A stretch of 64,000 nt of DNA from Campylobacter concisus (lineage in GTDB: Bacteria > Campylobacterota > Campylobacteria > Campylobacterales > Campylobacteraceae), in contig NZ_PIRZ01000007.1 of the NCBI RefSeq assembly GCF_003048575.1, forward strand, positions 27,397 to 91,396, in the 5' to 3' direction. Below the pieces are notes generated by a model. That model was given only the letters and a program-made list of their open reading frames with translations, was not told where the DNA came from and did not search any database. Positions within the stretch are counted from its first letter, which is position 1; the number at the start of each line of letters is the position of its first letter. Positions 38,144 to 46,098 of the stretch are shown piece by piece. Position numbers and translations under genes: made by a program.

Positions 38144-39655
38144 ATGTTAAAAAAACATCCGCTAATCTCTGTAGTGATCGCTATTGTTGTGATATTTTTT
38201 GCTACCTACTTTTTTATCTTTGGTTTGACTACCATTTTAGATGATGACATTGGCGATAGTAAAGAGCTAAATAATAGCTTTTTTTACGTCAAAGATGGCA
38301 AGGTCTATGCCTTGGTGCCAAGCGGCGGTAAATTTGAGCTAATAGGCGTGAGGGCTAGTAAATTTAGATACATCGACACTGGCAAATACGACAACAGAAA
38401 CGTTGGCGCTAGCGATGAGGCGGTATATTGCGGTAACCTCGTGATGAGTGGGCTTGATCCAAATGGTGTTAGAGCGCTTGGCAATGGCTATTTTGGTGAC
38501 GGCAAGATTACATATTTTTGCGATAGCGTAAGCGAGACAAACCTCGAAATATCCGCACTTAAAGAGTTTTGGGACATCTTCTCGCACAAAATGTTTAACA
38601 CCCCAAAAGCGCAAACTCATATCTATAAATTTAGGCAGATTGATAACGTAAATTTAGCAGCGATCTTGGGCTTTGGCTACGCGAGTGACGGAGTAAAGGT
38701 CTATCATGAGGGCAAAGAGCTAGATGGCGCAAATGCCAGCAAGATGCGTTATATCGAGCAGGTATCTGGCAGAAAGAGCGTGCATTTTACGACTGACGGA
38801 GAAAATGTTTATTATGACAGCACAAAACTAGGGATCAAATTTAGCCCGCAAATGCGTGATATCGGCGAGATATGGCGCATTCACTATCTTTATGAGCCAA
38901 GTAGCGGCATGGTCTATGCAAATGACCATGAATTTGACCCAAAATTTGCCCCATACGAGCCACTTTTTAACCTAAAAGATGGGCACTCCTATCATGCGCT
39001 CTTTCGTGGCAAAGGCGGTATCTATCACTGGGAGCGAAAGTGGCAGTGGTATAACAGCATAGATGAGGGCGAGTTTGTAAGAGATGGCGACGATCCTTTT
39101 AAAGGCGATATAATGCCGCTATATGGCGATGTGGTGATAAATGACGGCAAGACATATTTTCTAAAAGCCTATGAAATTTGGCACAACACGAAAAATGATC
39201 ACAGCCTAAGCTCACGCCACACGTGTATCGTAAGGCTTGATACAAAAGAGCAGTGGCGAAAGATAGGATTTGTAAGAAACGATGGCTACGGAGCAGTATA
39301 TGCAAACGGCGATAAGACATATTATTTTGATAATGTCGGCTACGGTTGGCATTTTAACAGCAGCGTTTATGATATAAACGACCTTGGCGTGGTTGAAATT
39401 CTCACTCGTCCTTATGGTCCAAATGTTAAGGACTTAAAACTAGATGAGATAGTAAAAATGGTAGATCAAGGCGCTATGACGCCAGCTGAGGGCGAGGTGG
39501 TGATCGATGCAGTAAGCGACTTTGATGATTGCTCACAAAAATATGCCTACTGGATATTTTTTGCCATTGCATTTGTAGCCTCGGTAGTTGGCGCTGTTTT
39601 TAAAAATAAAAAGCAAAAAAGCGAGCTTAAAAAAAGGGTGGATGACTATAGATAA
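38144..39655 (+). CDS. DKNYY-type repeat protein, membrane-anchored (copy 1)
   Basis: 503 residues. One helix at about 7-30 and another near 470-490 flank a large extracytoplasmic region. Short repeats of the form VKDGKVYALVP, ASDEAVYCGN, FGDGKITYFCD and TDGENVYYDSTKL match the DKNYY family, in which units of about 20 residues probably build a beta-propeller-like fold. Function unknown. It resembles the product of 39655-41100 along its whole length. The stop codon shares one base with the start of that gene. Confidence 0.7.
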   Translation: MLKKHPLISVVIAIVVIFFATYFFIFGLTTILDDDIGDSKELNNSFFYVKDGKVYALVPSGGKFELIGVRASKFRYIDTGKYDNRNVGASDEAVYCGNLVMSGLDPNGVRALGNGYFGDGKITYFCDSVSETNLEISALKEFWDIFSHKMFNTPKAQTHIYKFRQIDNVNLAAILGFGYASDGVKVYHEGKELDGANASKMRYIEQVSGRKSVHFTTDGENVYYDSTKLGIKFSPQMRDIGEIWRIHYLYEPSSGMVYANDHEFDPKFAPYEPLFNLKDGHSYHALFRGKGGIYHWERKWQWYNSIDEGEFVRDGDDPFKGDIMPLYGDVVINDGKTYFLKAYEIWHNTKNDHSLSSRHTCIVRLDTKEQWRKIGFVRNDGYGAVYANGDKTYYFDNVGYGWHFNSSVYDINDLGVVEILTRPYGPNVKDLKLDEIVKMVDQGAMTPAEGEVVIDAVSDFDDCSQKYAYWIFFAIAFVASVVGAVFKNKKQKSELKKRVDDYR

Positions 39656-41100
39656 TGAGAAAAATTACTATTAGGTTTATTTATTTTTTAGTCATCTTGA
39701 CGCTATTTTTTGTTTTGGCGATGCTTTATCTTTGGCATGAGGGCGAGTATCAAAGAGACTTTGCAAACATAGATAGTAGCGAGTTTTACCGCTCGCCTGA
39801 GGGTAAAATTTACGTTCAAATTTCAGGCAGTGGCAAGTATGAGCTAAAAGGCGTTGATGAGGCTAGTTTTAGGGTCTTAAAGCTAGAACATGCGTATGAC
39901 TACTCAAACGTGGCAGCTGATAAAAATAGTGTCTATTGTGCTAGAGAAATTTTGCCAGGGCTTGATCCAAAGAGCACCAAAGTGCTTGGCAATGGCTATA
40001 TAAGTGACGGTAAGATAAGCTATTATTGCAGCTCTAGAAGCGAGAAAAAGGCGGGGTATAATGAATTTATCGCCGTTATGAAAAGCCTTGCTCACGTCTT
40101 TATAAAAAGCTACGATGATAGCTCATATTTTTATAGGACAAAGCGAGTTGAAAGTGCAAATTTAGAGCCTATATTTGACGCTGGTTTTGCAAGAGACGGC
40201 AGCACGCTTTACTACAAGGGCGAAAAGTTTGACGCACAGCCTAACGAGCTAAGATACATCACGGCAGAAAATGGCGCTGCTAGCGGATATTACACAGATG
40301 GCAAAAGCCTTTTTTTAGGCGAGCATAAGCTTGATACTAGCTACACAGATGAGGTGCGCCAGATATGCTACGACCCAAAGCACGATATAGAATATCTTTT
40401 TGAGCCAAAAAGTGGGGCGGCGTTTGCAAATGAGCGTAAATTTAGCGCTCAAAATATGCCTTATAGCGCCATTTACAGCGTGGATAACGTGCACTCTTTT
40501 TGGTCTCTTTTTGCAAGCAAAGATGGAATTTACTTTTGGGATAGCACGAAAAACGAACAAGCTAAAATTTCAGACTACCAGCTAAAAGGAGAGCTAAAAA
40601 GGCTCTATGCTGATGTTTTTGTAGATGAGAGTTCAGCGTATTTCTTGCAGCAAGGCGAAGAGTGGCGGCGCTCAAAGCATGGCAGGCACTTAGAGGCACA
40701 AACAGTTTCTTTATATAAATTTGCTCCAAGTAGCTCTTGGCATGAGATAGGGCTAGTAAAAGATGGCGAATATGGCGCAGTATATGCAAACGGCGATAAG
40801 CACTATTTTTTTAGCAAGATAAAGCCATTTTACGGCATAAAGCATAGCGTTTATGAGGTGGCGGGTCCTAGCGCCATAGAAATTTTAACAAGAGCGTCTA
40901 AAGAGCTTAGCGCAAAAGATATCAGCGAGATGATAAAACGCGGCGAGCTAGTGGAGGCAAGCGGCGAAGAGGTCGCAAGATCTAGGATAGAGTATGACTC
41001 GCCAAAGATTATTTTGTATATCACATTTGGCATCGCTTTTGTAGTCATAGTGCTAATAACTCTTGCAAAACCAAAGAGAGATAAAAGCGACTTGAGATAA
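39655..41100 (+). CDS. DKNYY-type repeat protein, membrane-anchored (copy 2)
   Basis: 481 residues. Same plan as the previous gene: N-terminal helix, DKNYY-type repeats (AADKNSVYCA, ISDGKISYYC, ARDGSTLYYKGEKF, YTDGKSLFLGEHKL), C-terminal helix followed by a Lys/Arg-rich tail. Shared landmarks with copy 1 include LDPxSTKVLGNGY-like and YGAVYANGDKxYxF segments. A tandem duplication is the simple explanation. Function unknown. Confidence 0.7.
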   Translation: MRKITIRFIYFLVILTLFFVLAMLYLWHEGEYQRDFANIDSSEFYRSPEGKIYVQISGSGKYELKGVDEASFRVLKLEHAYDYSNVAADKNSVYCAREILPGLDPKSTKVLGNGYISDGKISYYCSSRSEKKAGYNEFIAVMKSLAHVFIKSYDDSSYFYRTKRVESANLEPIFDAGFARDGSTLYYKGEKFDAQPNELRYITAENGAASGYYTDGKSLFLGEHKLDTSYTDEVRQICYDPKHDIEYLFEPKSGAAFANERKFSAQNMPYSAIYSVDNVHSFWSLFASKDGIYFWDSTKNEQAKISDYQLKGELKRLYADVFVDESSAYFLQQGEEWRRSKHGRHLEAQTVSLYKFAPSSSWHEIGLVKDGEYGAVYANGDKHYFFSKIKPFYGIKHSVYEVAGPSAIEILTRASKELSAKDISEMIKRGELVEASGEEVARSRIEYDSPKIILYITFGIAFVVIVLITLAKPKRDKSDLR

Positions 41101-41226
41101 ATTTCAAAGTAGCTATTTTTGGTGACTAAAGCTTAAAATTTCATAAAAATTTAAAGATAAAATTTGACCCATTTACTCTTTTTTGTTATTTTGAAATGAA
41201 GCTGAAATTTACAAAAAAGGAGAAAA

Positions 41227-43167
41227 ATGATCAAATTTCAAAAGTCGAAATTTAACAATTCGGTATTTATCCCATCGCTTGTTGTCATATTTTTAATAAC
41301 GGCATTTGCAGCGATATTTCCAAAATTCTCAAATGAGTTTTTTAAAGGCATGCAAAACTACATCGCGGCCAAATTTGGCTGGTTTTACATCCTAGCCGTC
41401 GCCGTCATACTGCTAAGCGTCATCATTCTTGGCTTTAGTAAGCTTGGCGAGATCAAACTAGGAGCTGATCACGTAAAGCCAGAGCACAAAAATATCTCGT
41501 GGTTTTCTATGCTTTTTGCCGCTGGCATGGGCATAGGTCTAGTGTTTTTTGGCGTGGCCGAGCCGCTCATGCACTATCTAAATCCGCCGCTCGGCGACGC
41601 GCAAACTATCGCAGCGCAAAAGCTTGCGATGAATATCACCTTCTTTCACTGGGGTATGGGTGCATGGTCGGTTTATGCTATCGTGGCGCTAATTCTAGCC
41701 TTTTTCTCGTATAGGCACGGCTTGCCGCTCACGCTTAGATCGGCGTTTTATCCGATCATCGGTGATAAAATTTACGGCAAGATAGGTAGCGCCATCGACA
41801 CATTTGCCGTCGTGGCGACGCTTTTTGGCGTAGCGACCTCGCTAGGATACGGCGTACTTCAGGTAAATGCCGGCCTTACGCATGTTTTTGGCCTGCCGAC
41901 CATGCATATTACGCTTCTAATAGTGCTTTGTTTTGCAGCGACCATCTCAGCGGCAAGCGGCGTGGATAAGGGGATTAAAATTTTATCAAACTCAAATATC
42001 GCGCTAGCTATATGTTTTATGTTTTTGATACTATTTTTAGGCGATACGACGCAGCTTTTAAAGTCGTTTGTGCAAAACAGCGGCGACTACGTCTCGACGC
42101 TTATTTCAAACACCTTTAACCTCTACGCCTACGAGAGGCAAAATGAGAGCTGGCTTGGCGGTTGGACGCTGCTATACTGGGCTTGGTGGCTATCTTGGTC
42201 GCCGTTTGTGGGGCTTTTTATCGCCAAAATTTCAAAGGGCAGGACGATAAGAGAATTTGTGATCGGTGTGCTTTTGGTGCCGACGGGCTTTACATTTGCT
42301 TGGATGAGCTTTTTTGGTAACTCGGCGATCGCGCTTGTTCAAGGCGGATTTAGCGAGCTAGCTACGACCGTAAATTCCGACTCGGCTTCGGCGCTTTTTA
42401 TGTTTTTAGAAAAATTTAGCTTTTCAGGCGTGCTAAGCACGATCGCAGTCTTTATGATCGTCATATTTTTCGTCACTTCGGCCGACTCAGCGGCGATCGT
42501 GATGAACATGCTTTGCTCAAACGGCAGGGACGATACGCCGGTTTGGCAAAAGGTCTTTTGGGGCGTTACGGTGGGTGTCGTGGCGGCATTTTTGATGCTA
42601 GCCGGCGGTCTTGGCTCGCTACAAGCGCTTACTATCGCTACGGCATTGCCATTTTCCGTTGTGCTTTTGGGTGCTATTTACGGGCTATTTAAGGCGCTAC
42701 GCGTGGATATAACCAAAAAAGAGACAAATAACTTTAACAACATGCCTCTTAGCGATCTTTCAAAGCCTTGGCAGGAGCGACTAAGCGCGATCATCACGCT
42801 ACCTAGCAAAAAAGACGGCAGTAAATTTCTAAACGAAGTCGTGCTAAAAGCTTTTAACGAGATAAAAGAGGAATTTGCCAAAAACGGACTTGAGGCAAAT
42901 GTCACAAGGGGTGAAAATTTCGTAAATTTAAACGTCGGACTTGGCGATGAGATGGACTTTATATACGGTGTATATCTCACCAAAAGCCAGAGCCCGGACT
43001 ACACGAGGGAGCTTGAGGGTGACGATCTTTACTATAGGGCTGAAGTTTACCTAAAAGAGGGCGGTCAGGACTATGACGTGCTTGGCTGGAGCGAGGCTAC
43101 GCTGATAAACGACGTAATCGAGCAATACCGCAAACATATGCAATTCTTGCATGTCGTTAGAAGATAG
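41227..43167 (+). CDS. BCCT family transporter (betaine/choline/carnitine type)
   Basis: 646 residues with about twelve membrane helices. Family landmarks: WFSMLFAAGMGIGLVFFGVAEP, HWGMGAWSVYAIVAL, LYWAWWLSWSPFVGLFIAKI and the C-terminal soluble domain of about 140 residues. BCCT proteins take up quaternary ammonium compounds with Na+ or H+, often for osmoprotection. The aromatic WWLSWSPF stretch is the substrate-site region. The gene is visibly more GC-rich than its neighbours. AAAGGAGAAAA precedes the ATG; a hairpin follows the stop. Confidence 0.92.
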   Translation: MIKFQKSKFNNSVFIPSLVVIFLITAFAAIFPKFSNEFFKGMQNYIAAKFGWFYILAVAVILLSVIILGFSKLGEIKLGADHVKPEHKNISWFSMLFAAGMGIGLVFFGVAEPLMHYLNPPLGDAQTIAAQKLAMNITFFHWGMGAWSVYAIVALILAFFSYRHGLPLTLRSAFYPIIGDKIYGKIGSAIDTFAVVATLFGVATSLGYGVLQVNAGLTHVFGLPTMHITLLIVLCFAATISAASGVDKGIKILSNSNIALAICFMFLILFLGDTTQLLKSFVQNSGDYVSTLISNTFNLYAYERQNESWLGGWTLLYWAWWLSWSPFVGLFIAKISKGRTIREFVIGVLLVPTGFTFAWMSFFGNSAIALVQGGFSELATTVNSDSASALFMFLEKFSFSGVLSTIAVFMIVIFFVTSADSAAIVMNMLCSNGRDDTPVWQKVFWGVTVGVVAAFLMLAGGLGSLQALTIATALPFSVVLLGAIYGLFKALRVDITKKETNNFNNMPLSDLSKPWQERLSAIITLPSKKDGSKFLNEVVLKAFNEIKEEFAKNGLEANVTRGENFVNLNVGLGDEMDFIYGVYLTKSQSPDYTRELEGDDLYYRAEVYLKEGGQDYDVLGWSEATLINDVIEQYRKHMQFLHVVRR

Positions 43168-43512
43168 ACTTGACTGAAATTTGCCTGGAATTTGAAAATT
43201 TCTAGGCAAATTGTAAATTTTACTCACTCGTTATCGTTTGTTACTGAATTTAAAAGCGTGATATGCTTGTTTATAAATTTTAAAATTTAATTGAGCTTCA
43301 TATGCACGTGGTGTAAAGCGAGATACAAGCGTCATTATTTTTTAGAAAAAACAAATTAGAAAAATTAACTTTATTAGTTTATGTTTTGCTTGTAGTTATG
43401 AGAAAAAATGCTAAATTTTTGTTGCATATCGTCCAAATTTCAGAGCTAAAATGCATTTTCTATAAAATTTTAACTTTGATAGATGTTTTGCTGTATCGGT
43501 CGTTGTAAAAAT
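43168..43512. other. Gene-free stretch after BCCT gene
   Basis: 345 AT-rich bases between convergent genes. It contains the BCCT terminator near its start and the palindrome TTGTAAAAATTTACAA straddling the end of the ModD-like gene (43503-43518). I see no convincing ORF, RNA or repeat in the rest. Confidence 0.6.
43178..43212 (+). terminator. Terminator of the BCCT gene
   Basis: AATTTGCCTGGAA and TTCTAGGCAAATT form a 13-bp stem with one G-T wobble and a 9-base loop, followed by GTAAATTTTA, beginning 11 bases after the stop. Confidence 0.65.
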
Positions 43513-44346
43513 TTACAAAATTTCAAGTCTGGTGCTGATATCAGTAACGCCTTTTGAATACATCGCTGACGTTACTATCGCATCGGCTTTTGCGTATTCT
43601 TTTACATTTGCTAAATTTATACCACCGGCTGCTAGTACCATTGTATTTGGCGAAATTTCATCTCTTAAAGAGAGTACGTTTTTGATAAGCTCTGGGCTAA
43701 ATTTATCACACTGCACAACGTCGCAATTTGCTTTTAGAAGTTTGCTTGCTTCGTCTAAATTTTCAGCTTCAACGCAGATTTTTTTCTCAACCATTTTGGT
43801 TTTAAATTCTAGCAAAAGAGATACAAATTCATCAAAATTTGCATAAGCTTTTATATGATTTTTAAAAAATAAAATGCTATCACTAAGCCCAAGCCTATGC
43901 ATTTTACCGCCACCTTCAAGTACTGCTTTTACGCAAAATTTCTTAGCAAATGGAAAGCTCTTTCTGGTTGCTAAAATTTCACATTTTTCATTGACACTCT
44001 TTGCAGTATTTACCATTTTATTTGTATAAGTTGCGATGGCGCTAGCATATTCTAGTGCGACTTGAGCTAGTTTCCAAGCTTTATGCACATCTTCGTAGCT
44101 ACCATAAATTTTTATGATTACATCGCCAGCTTTGCAAATTTGAGAATTTTGCACAAAAATTTCACTCTCACACCCAAGTAGCCTTGCAACACTTGCGGCC
44201 ACATCAACGCAGCTAACACAAATTTCATCACGTGAATAAATTTCAAGTGAGGCATTTTTATCGATATTTTGAAGCGACGTAGTAAGATCAAAGTAAGGTA
44301 CATCTTCATTTATATAGCTTATAATTTCTGCGTCGCTAAGTGTCAT
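43513..44346 (-). CDS. modD: ModD-like protein (quinolinate phosphoribosyltransferase fold)
   Basis: 277 residues. ISYINEDVPYFDLTTSLQNI is a ModD-type N-terminus, and ATRKSFPFAKKFCVKAVLEGGGKMHRLGLSD carries the Arg/Lys and His residues of the QPRTase active site, followed by a C-terminal barrel with CVEAENLDEA and LAAGGINLANVKEY. ModD proteins are named for occasional linkage to molybdate transport genes; their reaction is not established. No molybdate genes are nearby. It is the last gene of the long minus-strand run that starts with an HMA_2-like gene. Confidence 0.75.
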   Translation of the reverse strand: MTLSDAEIISYINEDVPYFDLTTSLQNIDKNASLEIYSRDEICVSCVDVAASVARLLGCESEIFVQNSQICKAGDVIIKIYGSYEDVHKAWKLAQVALEYASAIATYTNKMVNTAKSVNEKCEILATRKSFPFAKKFCVKAVLEGGGKMHRLGLSDSILFFKNHIKAYANFDEFVSLLLEFKTKMVEKKICVEAENLDEASKLLKANCDVVQCDKFSPELIKNVLSLRDEISPNTMVLAAGGINLANVKEYAKADAIVTSAMYSKGVTDISTRLEIL

Positions 44347-44347
44347 T

Positions 44348-44620
44348 TTATGCCTTTTTTACCTCATTTTTTGCTTTTATTATCATTTTTTTAAAGATTC
44401 CATTGTCATAAAGCCCAGCATGATAAAGGGCAAAGCAGGTAAATGCAATGCCTGAAGCAACGTGAAATTTCTTAATGCTTTTATTTCTTTTCATAAAAAG
44501 GGCACTTAAGCAAACTGAGGCTAAAGTGATGCCCATACCGACTTTTGATACTTGTCTATGAGTGTTTATATCAAGTAGTTTGCCACTTATTTTTGTTTCG
44601 TTTTTCAAATTCTTCTCCAT
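44348..44620 (-). CDS. Small membrane protein with conserved-looking His residues
   Basis: 90 residues. Two hydrophobic segments (VGMGITLASVCLSALFM and FHVASGIAFTCFALYHAGL) with His residues at each end of the second resemble the heme-binding-type helices of DUF4405-like proteins; that resemblance is weak. The termini are charged, with a Lys-rich C-terminus. It lies one base from both neighbours and so belongs to the same transcript. Function unknown. Confidence 0.6.
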   Translation of the reverse strand: MEKNLKNETKISGKLLDINTHRQVSKVGMGITLASVCLSALFMKRNKSIKKFHVASGIAFTCFALYHAGLYDNGIFKKMIIKAKNEVKKA

Positions 44621-46084
44621 TTAGTTTTTATTCCAGCAACTTGTATTTTTTATACCAAGACTTTCTGGGTCAAATTCTGGATTTTGTCCAGCACCTCTTT
44701 GAGCTTCGTAGTCTTTGACTGCTATTATCACTACCTTTGAAAGTAAGAATATGGCGATAATATTAATAGTTGCCATTGCAGCCATTGTGATATCAGCGAT
44801 ATTCCAAGCGAGCTTTAAATTCATTTGAGCACCAATAAATATCATAACGACAGCTGTTATCTTAAATAGCAACGTAAGCTTATGGTTTTTGGTTAAAAAT
44901 TTCATATTTGCCTGAGCGTAGTAGTAGTTGCCAATAAGCGAAGTGATGGCAAAAAGTACGACCGCAAGAGTGGTAAAATGAACTCCAAATTCACCAAAAT
45001 ACTCTTTCATTGCAGCTTGAACGAGAGGAAGTGCTGTTAGCACCTCACCACTTGATCCAGTTTGCTTTGTAAGATAGGCCTGTGAAAATAGCACGATCAT
45101 ACCAGAAGCGATACATATAGTCATGTCTATAAAGACTGCCATTGCTTGAACTAGGCCTTGTTTTACTGGGTGGCTAGTATGTGCTGCGGCTGCTGCGTTT
45201 GGAGCTGAACCCATACCAGCTTCGTTTGAGAAAAGGCCTCTTTTGATGCCTATTACGATCACGCTGCCGGCAAATCCGCCAAATATCGCTTTAAAATCAA
45301 AGGCATTTTCTAAAATCATCTTAACAACATCAGGAATTTCTTTGAAATTTAAAACAATAGCAATAAGTGCTAATGAGATGTAAGCAAGTGCCATGAACGG
45401 CACGATATATGAGCTTACTTTGCCTATGATATGGCTTTTGCTAAAAAACATGACTGCTGCAAATGCTGTAAGAATAAGACCAATGCCAACAGGCAGACCG
45501 CTTTGTGCAAAACTCACATTGCTGCCAGCTTTGTCGTAGTAAATTTCAAAAGCTGATGTCATAGTGTAGCTTTGAAGGCCGTTAAAGCCGTATGCGTAGG
45601 TGATGATGAGGATCACTGCAAAAAGCGAAGCCAACCACTTTATACCAAGACCATTTTTGATGTAATAAGCTGGACCGCCTTTAAACCCAAAAACGTCTTT
45701 TGTCTTATAGATTTGTGCGAGTGTACTCTCTATAAAAGCTGAAGCTGATCCCAAAAAGGCCATCAGACACATCCAAAAAAGAGCTCCCGGACCGCCCGCA
45801 ACGATGGCTGCTGAAATTCCAGCGATATTGCCTATGCCAACACGCGAAGCAGTCGAGATCATAAGTGCTTGAAACGGCGTTAAATGGTGCTTATTGTACT
45901 TGTCTTTTTTTTCTACTAAGACTCTGCAAGCTTCAAAAAACATCCTAAACTGCACAAAACGAGTTAAATAACTAAAATAAATTCCCGTAGCCACAAGAAT
46001 AATGACTAAAAAATATCCATATAAAAAGTCGTTGGCTACGTCCATTTTGCCGTTTAAAAAACTTAAGAAACTATCAAGCACCAT
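44621..46084 (-). CDS. Alanine/glycine:cation symporter (AGCS family)
   Basis: 487 residues with about eleven membrane helices. MISTASRVGIGNIAGISAAIVAGGPGALFWM is the AGCS signature region (shown here as adjoining parts TASRVGIGNIAG and GGPGALFWMC), and KRGLFSNEAGMGSAPNAAA follows. The family imports alanine or glycine with Na+. It sits between the P-type ATPase gene (14 bases away) and the small membrane protein, in the same orientation, so it is probably cotranscribed with the metal cluster. Confidence 0.9.
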   Translation of the reverse strand: MVLDSFLSFLNGKMDVANDFLYGYFLVIILVATGIYFSYLTRFVQFRMFFEACRVLVEKKDKYNKHHLTPFQALMISTASRVGIGNIAGISAAIVAGGPGALFWMCLMAFLGSASAFIESTLAQIYKTKDVFGFKGGPAYYIKNGLGIKWLASLFAVILIITYAYGFNGLQSYTMTSAFEIYYDKAGSNVSFAQSGLPVGIGLILTAFAAVMFFSKSHIIGKVSSYIVPFMALAYISLALIAIVLNFKEIPDVVKMILENAFDFKAIFGGFAGSVIVIGIKRGLFSNEAGMGSAPNAAAAAHTSHPVKQGLVQAMAVFIDMTICIASGMIVLFSQAYLTKQTGSSGEVLTALPLVQAAMKEYFGEFGVHFTTLAVVLFAITSLIGNYYYAQANMKFLTKNHKLTLLFKITAVVMIFIGAQMNLKLAWNIADITMAAMATINIIAIFLLSKVVIIAVKDYEAQRGAGQNPEFDPESLGIKNTSCWNKN

Positions 46085-46098
46085 CTACCCTTTCAAAT

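Noticed and set aside
43503..43518. Palindrome TTGTAAAAATTTACAA as an operator
   Set aside because: It straddles the stop codon at a gene end and has no promoter nearby; likely a terminator stem or chance.
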